This document shows positions 9,527 to 17,642 of a stretch of 64,000 nucleotides of DNA, piece by piece; positions within the stretch are counted from its first letter, which is position 1, and every line of letters begins with the position of its first letter. The notes under the pieces are model-generated. The model was not told the DNA's origin, did not search any database, and was given only the letters and a program-made list of their open reading frames with translations. The DNA lies in contig DASXVU010000031.1 of NCBI GenBank assembly GCA_036504055.1, positions 1 through 64,000 on the forward strand. Direction: 5' to 3'. The position numbers and the translations under genes are program-made. The DNA comes from Methanomassiliicoccales archaeon. Lineage in GTDB: Archaea > Thermoplasmatota > Thermoplasmata > Methanomassiliicoccales > UBA472.

Positions 9527-10552
9527 ATGGTTGAAGAGGGAGGTCTGAACAGATGGGAAAGTTCACAGCCGATGGTGCTGATAATGGCGATGATTTTGGG
9601 ATTGATCGCAGGCAATTTCATAGGCGGGATCTGGAATGACAGCAACGCCATCATCTATGTGAGCCTCGTCCTGCTGGTGTATGGGATCGCCCTGGGAACG
9701 CCGCTGAGCGCGGTGGCCCGATCGTACAAGAATCGCCGATTCATTGCCATCGCCCTCCTTGACAACTTCGTGGTCATTCCGATCATCGGTTTCATCCTGG
9801 CGCTGGGGTTCCTATATTCGACGCCTTTGATCTTCGTGGGTTTCATCCTTTACGTGGTCAACCCTTGCACCGACTGGTTCCTGGTGTTCACCGGGATGGC
9901 CAAGGGGGATGTGCCCTTGGGGCTGGCGCTCCTGCCCATCAACCTGATCGTTCAGATCCTTCTCATTCCGGTGTTCTTGTTCCTCTTTGCGGGGGAGCTC
10001 ATCGCGATACCGCTATGGGCGTTCGTGGAGACCTCCGTGGTCTTCATCGCCATCCCTTTCGCCGGCGCCGTCGCGACCAATTGGGCGGTCATCCGTTCCA
10101 AGGGCATGGAGTGGAAGGAAAGACGCATGAGCAGGACCCCGATCCAGATCCAGACCATTACCCTGGCGGTGATAATATTCTTCATGTTCGGGAGCCAGAC
10201 ACCGACCATCTTGGACAACCTTCTGCCGCTGTCGGTGGTGCTGATACCGGTGGCCATCTTCATCGTGGCGTCCTACATCATCGCCAGATACGTGGGGATA
10301 CGGGCAGGATTGAGCTATGAGGAATATGCCCTCCTCTCATGCACCACGATAGCCCGGAACTCGCCGCTCGCGCTTGCGATCTCCTATGGGCTCTTCCCAG
10401 GCGAACCGCTTATCCAGGTCGCTATCATCATAGGCGTCCTGGTCGAGCTTCCGGCGCTGGTGCTGTTGGTGAAGGTCCTGAGGCTGAGCAAAGATGGATA
10501 TTCATGCCGGGTTAGAGGGAAGTCGCCAGACTGTAGCGCAGAGAATCGGTGA
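9527..10552 (+). CDS. ACR3/BASS-superfamily transporter
   Basis: 341-residue membrane protein with about ten hydrophobic helices. The segment VNPCTDWFLVFTGMAKGD resembles the ACR3 arsenite-efflux signature with its conserved Cys and the AKGD turn, so the fold is of the bile-acid/arsenite (BART) type. ATG 9527 is chosen because GGGAGGT lies seven bases upstream; ATG 9512 is also in frame. It follows ramA by 17 bases and overlaps the next gene (GTGA), so it is part of the pyl-ram transcript. The cargo is unknown. Arsenic export is the family default, but the setting suggests an organic ion linked to methylamine metabolism. Confidence 0.7.
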   Translation: MVEEGGLNRWESSQPMVLIMAMILGLIAGNFIGGIWNDSNAIIYVSLVLLVYGIALGTPLSAVARSYKNRRFIAIALLDNFVVIPIIGFILALGFLYSTPLIFVGFILYVVNPCTDWFLVFTGMAKGDVPLGLALLPINLIVQILLIPVFLFLFAGELIAIPLWAFVETSVVFIAIPFAGAVATNWAVIRSKGMEWKERRMSRTPIQIQTITLAVIIFFMFGSQTPTILDNLLPLSVVLIPVAIFIVASYIIARYVGIRAGLSYEEYALLSCTTIARNSPLALAISYGLFPGEPLIQVAIIIGVLVELPALVLLVKVLRLSKDGYSCRVRGKSPDCSAENR

Positions 10553-12555
10553 GGAACATGAAACTGGGACTGGGGATCGACACCGGCGGAACGTTCACTG
10601 ATAGCGTAATTATGGACCTGGAGACCGGCCAGGTGATAAGGAAGTCCAAGGCCCTTACCACCCGGGAGGACCTGGCCATTGGGATCAAGAACTCGCTGTC
10701 ATCGCTTGGCGAGGAGCTCATGGACCAGATACGCCTGGTATCGATGTCTTCCACGCTGGCCACCAATTCGGTGGTAGAAGGCAAGGGCTGCCGCGTGGCC
10801 CTCATCATGATCGGAATGGAACGACGTGAGACGATGCCGGTGGAGCACCTCATAGAGGTGGCCGGGGGACATTCGTTGAATGGCCTGGAACAACAGGTGC
10901 TTGATGCCTCCAAGGTGGAGGAGTTCATAGAAACGGTCTCGGGAAAGGTTGACGCCTTCGCCGTTTCCAGTCTCCTGAGCGTAAGGAACCCGGACCATGA
11001 ACTGAGGGTCAAGGAGCTGATAACGAGTAGATGTCAGCTTCCGGTCGTATGCGGTCACGAGCTCTCGTCCCAACTGGGTTTCTACGAAAGGACCATAACG
11101 GCGGTCCTAAACGCCAAACTGATACCCGTGATCGCGGACCTCATTTCAGCCGTGAAAAGGGTACTCAAGGAGCAGGGGGTGTCCGCTCCCCTGATGATCG
11201 TGAAGGGGGACGGTTCGCTCATGAGCGAAAGCATGGCAGGGACCCGCCCAGTGGAGACCATCCTTTCCGGACCGGCCGCAAGCATCGTCGGGGCGAAATT
11301 CCTCACCAAGGAGAAGGACGCTGTCATAGTGGATGTTGGCGGGACCACCACCGACATCGGCATACTGAGGGATGGCAAACCACGGCTGGACCCTGAAGGG
11401 GCGCTCATCGGCGGATGGAGGACCAGGGTGAAGGCAGTTGACATAATGACCTCCGGCATTGGAGGCGACAGCCGCATCATCGTGACCAAGGACGGATTCA
11501 TGCTGTCCCCGTTAAGAGTGGTGCCGTTGTGCGTCGCCTCCAAGAGATATCCGGATATCGTCGAGAAGCTCAAGGCCATCGCGGAGAACATTCCACGCCA
11601 GAGGACCAGATATTATGACGCGAACCTGATCCCCCAGCTGGTGGAGTTCTTTATCCTCTCGAAGGAGGTCCCGGGCGTCGAGCTCTCGTCCATTGACAAG
11701 GCCTTCCTCGGTGCGATCAAGAAAGGTCCGATCACCATCTTCGGCATAGCCGATATCACCGGCATCGACCCATACACCTATAGCATTCGCCACCTGGAGG
11801 AGCTAGGGATGGTGGCCAGGATCGGCCTGACCCCGACCGATATACTTCATGCCATGGGCAAATATTCCGAATTCGTCAAGGAGGCATCGGACCTCGGAGT
11901 GGCGATACAGTCGAAGGTGATGTCCCTGAACCCGGATGACTTCTGCTCCCAAGTTAGGCAAGAGGTCATCAACAAGATAGCGAAGGAGGTCCTGCTGAAA
12001 CTGATACAGGAAGACTCGGGGCATGATGCGGACAACGAATTGAGCCGGCGTTTCATCCAGCAACTGGTCACCCGGGAGATGGGGATCGATTTCTCCCTCA
12101 ACCTGAACCTGAACAAGAGTATCATTGGCATAGGCGCGCCGGTCAGCGCCTATCTTCCAGAGGTGGCGGCGAAGTTCAACACGCCTCTCCTATTGCCGGA
12201 AAATTCCGAGGTCGGCAACGCGGTCGGTGCCATCACCGGTACGATAATGGAAACGGTAGAGGTCCAGATAAAGCCGAAGGCTGGCATGAGCAACACCGAA
12301 AACCCGCCTTCGATCGTCTTCTCCTCAAAGGGACGAAACGCCTTCCCCAACCTGGAGGAAGCGAAGGCCTTCGCAGTCGAACTTGCTAACCGAGAGGCGA
12401 CGGAACTGGCTACGTTCGCTGGGGCCGATACCGTAGAGCTTGTCTGTGAGGTCAAGGACGATTATGGCAAGATAGGCAACGGCTACGGCGGGGGAGGGAT
12501 CCTGCTTGGCACGACGGTCGTGGTCATGGCGGTAGGGAAACCCAGGATGCATTGA
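10549..12555 (+). CDS. Hydantoinase A / oxoprolinase-like protein
   Basis: 668-residue protein of the HyuA family. It has an N-terminal ASKHA phosphate motif (GLGIDTGGTFTDSV), a second ATP motif (VDVGGTTTDIGIL, near 265) and the family end GGILLGTTVVVMAVG. Relatives hydrolyse cyclic amides with ATP. No HyuB-type partner is adjacent. GTG 10549 overlaps the previous stop; ATG 10558, with GGTGAGG just upstream, is an equally good start. Being last in the pyl-ram transcript suggests a role in methylated nitrogen compounds or corrinoid ATPase chemistry, but nothing in the sequence fixes the substrate. Confidence 0.75.
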   Translation: MRNMKLGLGIDTGGTFTDSVIMDLETGQVIRKSKALTTREDLAIGIKNSLSSLGEELMDQIRLVSMSSTLATNSVVEGKGCRVALIMIGMERRETMPVEHLIEVAGGHSLNGLEQQVLDASKVEEFIETVSGKVDAFAVSSLLSVRNPDHELRVKELITSRCQLPVVCGHELSSQLGFYERTITAVLNAKLIPVIADLISAVKRVLKEQGVSAPLMIVKGDGSLMSESMAGTRPVETILSGPAASIVGAKFLTKEKDAVIVDVGGTTTDIGILRDGKPRLDPEGALIGGWRTRVKAVDIMTSGIGGDSRIIVTKDGFMLSPLRVVPLCVASKRYPDIVEKLKAIAENIPRQRTRYYDANLIPQLVEFFILSKEVPGVELSSIDKAFLGAIKKGPITIFGIADITGIDPYTYSIRHLEELGMVARIGLTPTDILHAMGKYSEFVKEASDLGVAIQSKVMSLNPDDFCSQVRQEVINKIAKEVLLKLIQEDSGHDADNELSRRFIQQLVTREMGIDFSLNLNLNKSIIGIGAPVSAYLPEVAAKFNTPLLLPENSEVGNAVGAITGTIMETVEVQIKPKAGMSNTENPPSIVFSSKGRNAFPNLEEAKAFAVELANREATELATFAGADTVELVCEVKDDYGKIGNGYGGGGILLGTTVVVMAVGKPRMH

Positions 12556-12641
12556 TCGGCCCAAGAGAGCCACTCCGATCCGAAGATCGTTCCCCGTCCT
12601 TCTGGTTTATCATCAGCCATGATGATACAGGGATGGTCCAT

Positions 12642-13343
12642 ATGAACGTCGATGAGGTCGTTGAATTTCTCCGATCGCACGGGAGCGAGGTCAACCGAGA
12701 AGGAATGTCCAGGTTCGGGATCAAGGTCGACAATGCCTTCGGGATCTCGATGGTGGACATGCGGTCCCTGGCGAAGAATATCGGAAAGGACCACAAACTC
12801 GCGCTGGACCTCTGGGAGGCCGGATTCCACGAATCGAGGATCATCGCTACCGTCATCGACGTCCCGGCCCAGGTGACCGAGGACCAGATGGAGCAATGGG
12901 TGGTCGGGTTCGATTCTTGGGATATCTGCGACCAGTGCTGCAGCAACCTGTTCTCCCGGACTCCATACGCCATCGCAAAGGCAAAGGAATGGTCGTCACG
13001 GGATGAGGAATACGTGAGACGGGCGGGCTTCGTATTGATGGCGGCCCTGGCAGTTCACGACAAGAAGGCCAAGGATGAACTGTTCCATGATTTCCTGGCG
13101 ATAATTGACTCGGAGGCAGCGGATGATGACCGACCGTTCGTGAGAAAGGCGGTCAATTGGGCCTTGAGGCAGATCGGGAAAAGGAACGTTCCGCTGCAGG
13201 AAGCAGCGATAAGGACGGCGGAATCAGTCCAAGCACGCAACACGAGGAGCGCCCGATGGATCGCTGCCGATGCGCTGAGAGAGCTTCGGTCCGAGAAGAC
13301 GACCAACATGATCAAGAAACGCAAAAGGTCGACCATCCGATAG
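12642..13343 (+). CDS. AlkD-like DNA alkylation repair protein
   Basis: About 233 residues made of helical HEAT-like repeats, matching the DNA alkylation repair (AlkD/AlkC) family of glycosylases. Visible features are VDNAFGISMVDMRSLAK, DSWDICDQCCSNLF and WALRQIGKRN, the last two being family hallmarks that include the DNA-contacting W and R and a conserved D. The start is uncertain (ATG 12633 or 12642). The stop is TAG (13341-13343), followed two codons later by TGA. It lies about 2 kb from ogt and the Ada-like gene, and all three repair alkylated DNA. Confidence 0.85.
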   Translation: MNVDEVVEFLRSHGSEVNREGMSRFGIKVDNAFGISMVDMRSLAKNIGKDHKLALDLWEAGFHESRIIATVIDVPAQVTEDQMEQWVVGFDSWDICDQCCSNLFSRTPYAIAKAKEWSSRDEEYVRRAGFVLMAALAVHDKKAKDELFHDFLAIIDSEAADDDRPFVRKAVNWALRQIGKRNVPLQEAAIRTAESVQARNTRSARWIAADALRELRSEKTTNMIKKRKRSTIR

Positions 13344-13379
13344 TTTGACTGAGCTGTATCAGGACAACCCCCGGTCCCA

Positions 13380-14315
13380 GTGCCTGACAAGACCTTTATT
13401 TACGATATGGTCCAATTAGCCGTCACGAACGGCAACTCAGTAAGGACGATAGCGGTCATTCTGGCGGTGGCCGCCATGCTGCCCGGAGTGTTCACCGCAT
13501 TGGTGGTAGTCCAGGATAGCGGCGATCAGATCTCGTATTACATATCAAGCACCCGCGCAAGCTCTCTGCATTCCCAGCTGTCCCAGGCGCCAGGCGGATT
13601 CGCCTGGGACTATCTGAGGGGGGATGACTATCCGGTCCTGAAGGTGGAATGGACCGCTTTCAACAGGCATATCTTGGATTCGAGGAGCTCCCCGTTCTCC
13701 AGCTTCGAATCCATGATATTCTCGCACTGCAATAAGAGTTCCATCACCTACACCTTCGTGGGGACGATGGAGGCATCCCTCCAGCAGCAGGTCTATTCGG
13801 AGGCCGATCTGAACAGGTTATATGACACGGTGTTCAGGAACACCACCTCAAACGGGGTGGCGATAGTCCATGTGGCCTTTCTGACCGGATCGTTCTCGGA
13901 CCCGGCGGCAGTGGGCATCTCATTCACGGCAGACCGATTCGCCATTTTTGGGGACACACTCATTGACGCGTACCTGCGAGTCTCGATAGCCCATGAAATG
14001 GGACACCTTCTGGGCCTTGTCGCACCGCTGGGTCCCAATTCACCATATACACCAAGAAACGCGACCGTCCATTATGACTATCAGGACCCGCCACATTGCA
14101 CCTCGAACCCCTGCTTGATGAGACCGGTGGTGAGCTCGTATGACAAGACCTGCAGCTTCTGCAATGCGGACATGCTGGAGCTCAAGAACTCGACAGCACC
14201 CTACGCATTCGATCAGAAACAACCGACGATCAGATCGGTCCCGATAATCGTCGGAGCCATAATCACGCTGTTCCTGGCGGTCCCGGCGTTCATCCTTTAC
14301 CGGAGACGATATTGA
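13380..14315 (+). CDS. Membrane-anchored zinc metalloprotease-like protein
   Basis: 311 residues. Hydrophobic helix at about 21-44, a large outside domain, and a second helix at about 285-305 followed by RRRY. The zinc motif HEMGH lies at 205-209 (AHEMGHLLGLV). The classical metzincin third His is absent at its usual spacing; later candidates include H in ATVHYDYQ, and CLMRP could be a Met-turn. Cysteines cluster after the motif (PPHCTSNPC, TCSFC). It starts at GTG 13380; ATG 13407 is an alternative that keeps the helix. Probably a surface protease of unknown target. Confidence 0.65.
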   Translation: MPDKTFIYDMVQLAVTNGNSVRTIAVILAVAAMLPGVFTALVVVQDSGDQISYYISSTRASSLHSQLSQAPGGFAWDYLRGDDYPVLKVEWTAFNRHILDSRSSPFSSFESMIFSHCNKSSITYTFVGTMEASLQQQVYSEADLNRLYDTVFRNTTSNGVAIVHVAFLTGSFSDPAAVGISFTADRFAIFGDTLIDAYLRVSIAHEMGHLLGLVAPLGPNSPYTPRNATVHYDYQDPPHCTSNPCLMRPVVSSYDKTCSFCNADMLELKNSTAPYAFDQKQPTIRSVPIIVGAIITLFLAVPAFILYRRRY

Positions 14316-14341
14316 TCCAGGAACGGCCGGGGTCCCTTGGC

Positions 14342-14539
14342 CTATTCACCGCTATTTGAATCGGGAGTCTCAGAATTATCAGGCCATCCTTTGACGAGAC
14401 TGTCCATCACGATATCGATCCCTTCTTCCCTGACATCAAGCTCGTGGACCTTACTTCCTTTCTCTTGGATCAGCTAGAAACCATATCGCCTTAGGCGGCG
14501 GATCAGGTCCTTCCTTGATGCTGAATCGATGGGTGACAT
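14342..14539 (-). pseudogene. Small ORF with in-frame amber; HicA-like start
   Basis: From ATG 14539 the frame reads MSPIDSASRKDLIRRLRRYGF, then TAG (14474-14476), then LIQEKGSKVHELDV and on to a second TAG (14342-14344). The next stop is TAA 14 codons later. The first 35 residues resemble the HicA pattern (a basic helix, GF-x-L, then QKGSH-like), but the C-terminal half does not fit HicA. Codon choice on both sides of the amber looks coding. In this genome the amber could be decoded as pyrrolysine, or this is a decaying gene. No clear ribosome site is visible. Confidence 0.35.
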
Positions 14540-14619
14540 TGGAATGTCAGGTCTTGTCACTGCCTCAAGTACCAGAGAACATCTTGGGGAACGAAGGCTT
14601 TTTGTCCAAAAAGTCTGGA

Positions 14620-15012
14620 CTAATGGGACTTGTCCGCTCTCTTCGGCAGCGCCGATTTCAGGAAATCCTTGGCCTCGTTGACCGGCCCCTCGTCCAGGTT
14701 TCCCTTCATGAAAGCATCCAGGATGTTCATGGCGTTGATGACCATATTGAGACGGCTCAAATCGCCCTCGGAGAATGAGTTGCTCCTTTCGATGATCGAC
14801 CGGAGATAGACCAGATTCTGCTTCATTACGAAGGCCGTCTGTAGCACCAGCATGATGCTGTCTATCGGCATATTGTCGGGGTGCTTGAGTGCCGACTCCA
14901 TCGTCTCCTCGATCGATTCTAGACCGGATATGGTCGACTCGATCGTGTCCCGGACATTCTTCATCATATCCGGGTTCGCATCTCCCTCCAGCAGTAAGTC
15001 TTCTCCCGCCAA
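14620..15012 (-). CDS. Hypothetical helical protein
   Basis: 130 residues, apparently all alpha-helical and acidic, with no family I recognise. It starts at TTG 15012, with AAAGGTAA a few bases upstream. It contains amphipathic stretches (IESTISGLESIEETMESAL; AMNILDAFMKGNLDEG) but no cysteine or obvious catalytic motif. It ends in TAG (14620-14622). Reading on would add 20 residues (beginning SRLFGQKAF) before TGA. Confidence 0.55.
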   Translation of the reverse strand: MAGEDLLLEGDANPDMMKNVRDTIESTISGLESIEETMESALKHPDNMPIDSIMLVLQTAFVMKQNLVYLRSIIERSNSFSEGDLSRLNMVINAMNILDAFMKGNLDEGPVNEAKDFLKSALPKRADKSH

Positions 15013-15234
15013 ATCGGTTACCTTTCAGCACATGACCCTTCTGGATATTCTAACTTACGCTGGAATTCCGCAAAATTTAGATGAATCGGAGGATCCGAGG
15101 CCATTGCAGAGACCGGAGGTAACAGATTGAAGATCATACTTCGACCCTTCTCAACCCAATAAGAATTACCCGATGAAAACCGGAAACAAAATGCTCAAAA
15201 AATTTGTTAAATAGGATGCTCCGGTATCCTTGGG

Positions 15235-15726
15235 ATGACAAGTAAGGTCGATACCATGACGAAAAGCATGTTCTTCTATTCCACCACCATCGGTCGCATT
15301 GGTATCGCGGAGGATGAAAACGCGATATCGAACCTGTGGTTCCCAAAAGAGAGAGCTCCCAATGATGCCGTCGAACTGGAGACCGGGCTGCTGCGCGAGG
15401 CGCATGGACAGTTATCGGAATATCTTTCAGGAGAGAGGAAGGAGTTCACAGTACATCTGGCCCCAGCGGGAACACCATTCCAGAGAAAGGTATGGGAAAG
15501 CCTTTTGAAAATCCCATATGGACAAACAAAGAGCTATGGCGCTGTTGCCAAGGACATAGGTTCTCCGGGGGCATCGAGGGCGGTGGGCATGGCGAACAAC
15601 CGGAACCCGATCTCCATATTCATCCCCTGCCACCGAGTGATCGGAGCCGACGGAAAGCTGATCGGATATCTGGGAGGATTGGACACCAAGAAAAGGCTTC
15701 TTGACCTGGAAAGAAACAACCCTTGA
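15235..15726 (+). CDS. ogt: Methylated-DNA-protein cysteine methyltransferase
   Basis: Repairs O6-alkylguanine by moving the alkyl group to its own Cys. The active site IPCHRVIG lies near residue 130 and is preceded by the DNA-binding helix region YGAVAKDIGSPGASRAVG and the 'Asn hinge' NNRNPI. The length of 163 residues is usual for Ogt. It starts at ATG 15235 or, equally possible, ATG 15256. It is followed 68 bases later by the Ada-like regulator gene, so the two may be co-regulated. Confidence 0.92.
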   Translation: MTSKVDTMTKSMFFYSTTIGRIGIAEDENAISNLWFPKERAPNDAVELETGLLREAHGQLSEYLSGERKEFTVHLAPAGTPFQRKVWESLLKIPYGQTKSYGAVAKDIGSPGASRAVGMANNRNPISIFIPCHRVIGADGKLIGYLGGLDTKKRLLDLERNNP

Positions 15727-15794
15727 CCCATCCATAGATTGAATTGAATATATGGAGGGAATATTAGTGACAACGGAACGGCAGGAGATCAATA

Positions 15795-16391
15795 ATGCGG
15801 AGAAACGCCTCAGACCCTCTTGAGCAACAGAGATGGGATGCAGTTCAGAAGGGAGATGCAGTCTTCGATGGCGTTTTCTTCTACGGAGTGAGAACGACCG
15901 GGGTTTATTGCCGGCCTTCGTGCAGATCAAAGATACCTCTCAGGAAGAACGTGGAGTTCTTTGATAGTGCAGAGAAGGCCGAGGAAAGGGGTTTCCGGCC
16001 ATGCAAGCGCTGCAAGCCAGATCTTTCTGGACAGGATAGAGATAACTCCACTATCGACCAGTTAAAGAAGGTATGCGACCGCTATTTCGATGACCGGGAA
16101 CGCCTATCCGCTGAGCTGGAACGGCTCGACGTCCATCAGAACCGAGTGGCCCGTCAATTCCATCGTGAGTATCACACCACCCCTTCGAAATACATCAATG
16201 AGCTGAGAGTGTCAAAGGCCGAGAGACTGCTCCAGGGATCAGACAAGAGCATGCTCCAGATCGCCTCCGAATGTGGATTCGGGAGCGTATCGAGCTTCTA
16301 TGCGTCCTACAAGGCCAAGTATGGCCGGACCCCGTCCGAGTCTAGAACCCACCGGCCAAGGGCGGAATCAGTGGATAGGAATAACCGATAG
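15795..16391 (+). CDS. Ada-type methylation sensor with AraC helix-turn-helix
   Basis: 198 residues. The N-terminal Ada metal domain has its four Cys (VYCRPSCRSK and RPCKRCKPD); in AdaA one of these accepts methyl groups from DNA phosphotriesters. It is followed by an AraC-family helix-turn-helix (SKAERLLQGSDKSMLQIASE, then GFGSVSSFYASYKAKYGRTP). This is the architecture of bacterial AdaA, here next to a separate ogt, so it is probably the activator of the local alkylation response. It ends in TAG (16389-16391), with TGA five codons on. Confidence 0.88.
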   Translation: MRRNASDPLEQQRWDAVQKGDAVFDGVFFYGVRTTGVYCRPSCRSKIPLRKNVEFFDSAEKAEERGFRPCKRCKPDLSGQDRDNSTIDQLKKVCDRYFDDRERLSAELERLDVHQNRVARQFHREYHTTPSKYINELRVSKAERLLQGSDKSMLQIASECGFGSVSSFYASYKAKYGRTPSESRTHRPRAESVDRNNR

Positions 16392-16589
16392 ATCGAGAGT
16401 AGCGGATGAAACCGAAAATACGAGGATAAGAGCCAACATACTGTCTTCCATTGGACCGATCAAGAAATGATCAGCCAATATCCAACCGCTAAGGTTACCC
16501 GGTTACCAAATAAATTACACGCATTACATCATCCAGATGTGAAATTGCGTTATTAGTAACTATTTGAGATTAATGGCAATAATTAGAGG

Positions 16590-16664
16590 CGGACGAGAGG
16601 GGATTCGAACCCCTGACCTGCAGCTTAGGAGGCTGCTGCCATATCCATGCTAGGCCACTCGTCC
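16590..16664 (-). tRNA. tRNA-Arg (CCT anticodon)
   Basis: On the minus strand the acceptor GGACGAG pairs with CTCGTCC, discriminator G. The anticodon stem-loop GCAGC-CTCCTAA-GCTGC gives anticodon CCT. The T-arm is AGGGG-TTCGAAT-CCCCT. CCA is not encoded (the next bases are CCT). No intron. Confidence 0.93.
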
Positions 16665-16721
16665 ATCGAAAGGAGTTTGGTAAAGCGTTTCAACATGCAA
16701 GGGGAGATAGGGAACTGAAAT

Positions 16722-17477
16722 TCAGCTCTTGTCCTCTTCGGAGCCGAGCTCCTCAGGGGCCTTCTCTTCGGCCTTGGCCTCGTCCTTCTTGACGTACTCC
16801 TCGATCAGGTCGACAGTGACCTTTCCGAAGAGCTCGCGGAGGTCGGCTACGACCTTGTACTTGGCCATGGTCCATTTGGAATCGTACTTGCATACGTCCG
16901 GGAGGACCAGCTTGACGACGTCTTCTTCCTTGGTGATGACGAATCCTTCCGATGTACCGTAGTCCATCTCGAGCATCGCCTTGACCTTGTTCTCGTCGCC
17001 CTCGATCTTCTCAACGATGGTGAAGACGTATTTCAGGGATTGCCCAGCGAAGCGCCTGTTGAAATCGACCTTGACACGGCCGGCGGAGACCGATGTGACT
17101 ATGCCGGTCTTGTTGTGCATGGTGACCTCCATGCCCGGGTGCGGCTCGACGTCCTGCTTCAGGAACTCGCGTACCGAGTGCACCTCGACCAGCTTCGGGT
17201 CCCTTGGTCCGGCCGCCTTCTCTGGCGGGATGATGACCTCGGTCTCCTTGCCGACCTCGGCCCCGATCAGGGCCTCGTCCAGTCCCTCGAAGATGCGGCC
17301 ACCGCCGACGAGCAGAGGCATCGGGGCGTAGGTGAACTTCTCGTTGAAGATACCTGCTTCCTTGGCGCTCTCCTCCTTCGTGGTGTCGATCATTTCGTTG
17401 GTGTCGACGGTCCATGCGTTGTACTCGATCCTGATGATGTCGCCCTTGGCAACCTGTGCAGAGTTTTCAGTTGACAT
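16722..17477 (-). CDS. Long archaeal FKBP-type peptidyl-prolyl isomerase
   Basis: 251-residue cytosolic FKBP. The N-terminal domain (GDIIRIEYNAW) has the flap/IF insertion typical of SlyD-like proteins, the active region PLLVGGGRIFEGLDEALIGAEVG and the PPEKAAG turn. A C-terminal archaeal extension ends in a charged Glu/Lys tail. ATG 17477 is chosen because GGTGA stands a few bases upstream; another ATG lies 12 bases further up. Likely a folding helper. TGA stop. Confidence 0.9.
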   Translation of the reverse strand: MSTENSAQVAKGDIIRIEYNAWTVDTNEMIDTTKEESAKEAGIFNEKFTYAPMPLLVGGGRIFEGLDEALIGAEVGKETEVIIPPEKAAGPRDPKLVEVHSVREFLKQDVEPHPGMEVTMHNKTGIVTSVSAGRVKVDFNRRFAGQSLKYVFTIVEKIEGDENKVKAMLEMDYGTSEGFVITKEEDVVKLVLPDVCKYDSKWTMAKYKVVADLRELFGKVTVDLIEEYVKKDEAKAEEKAPEELGSEEDKS

Positions 17478-17642
17478 GAAATTCACCATGAAATTAGTCG
17501 TCTGATTTGACTCCCTTCAATCCATGATTGTTCTTATAAGTTTTGGTGTCCACCAAGCCTGAAAGTCCTTCGTCAGGGTCAAAATCCGGGCATTTTTCTA
17601 GCCGATCGAAATCGCCCTCCTGGAGAATGTGATGGCCATAGC

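Noticed and set aside
9527-10552. Arsenic-resistance operon
   Set aside because: Only the ACR3-like fold supports it; no arsR, arsenate reductase or other ars gene is nearby and the gene is embedded in the pyl-ram transcript.
14474-15031. 185-codon minus-strand frame over the 14620 gene
   Set aside because: The upper part is an Arg/His-rich shadow of the real frame; only its last 21 codons, before TAG 14474, look coding and are reported separately.
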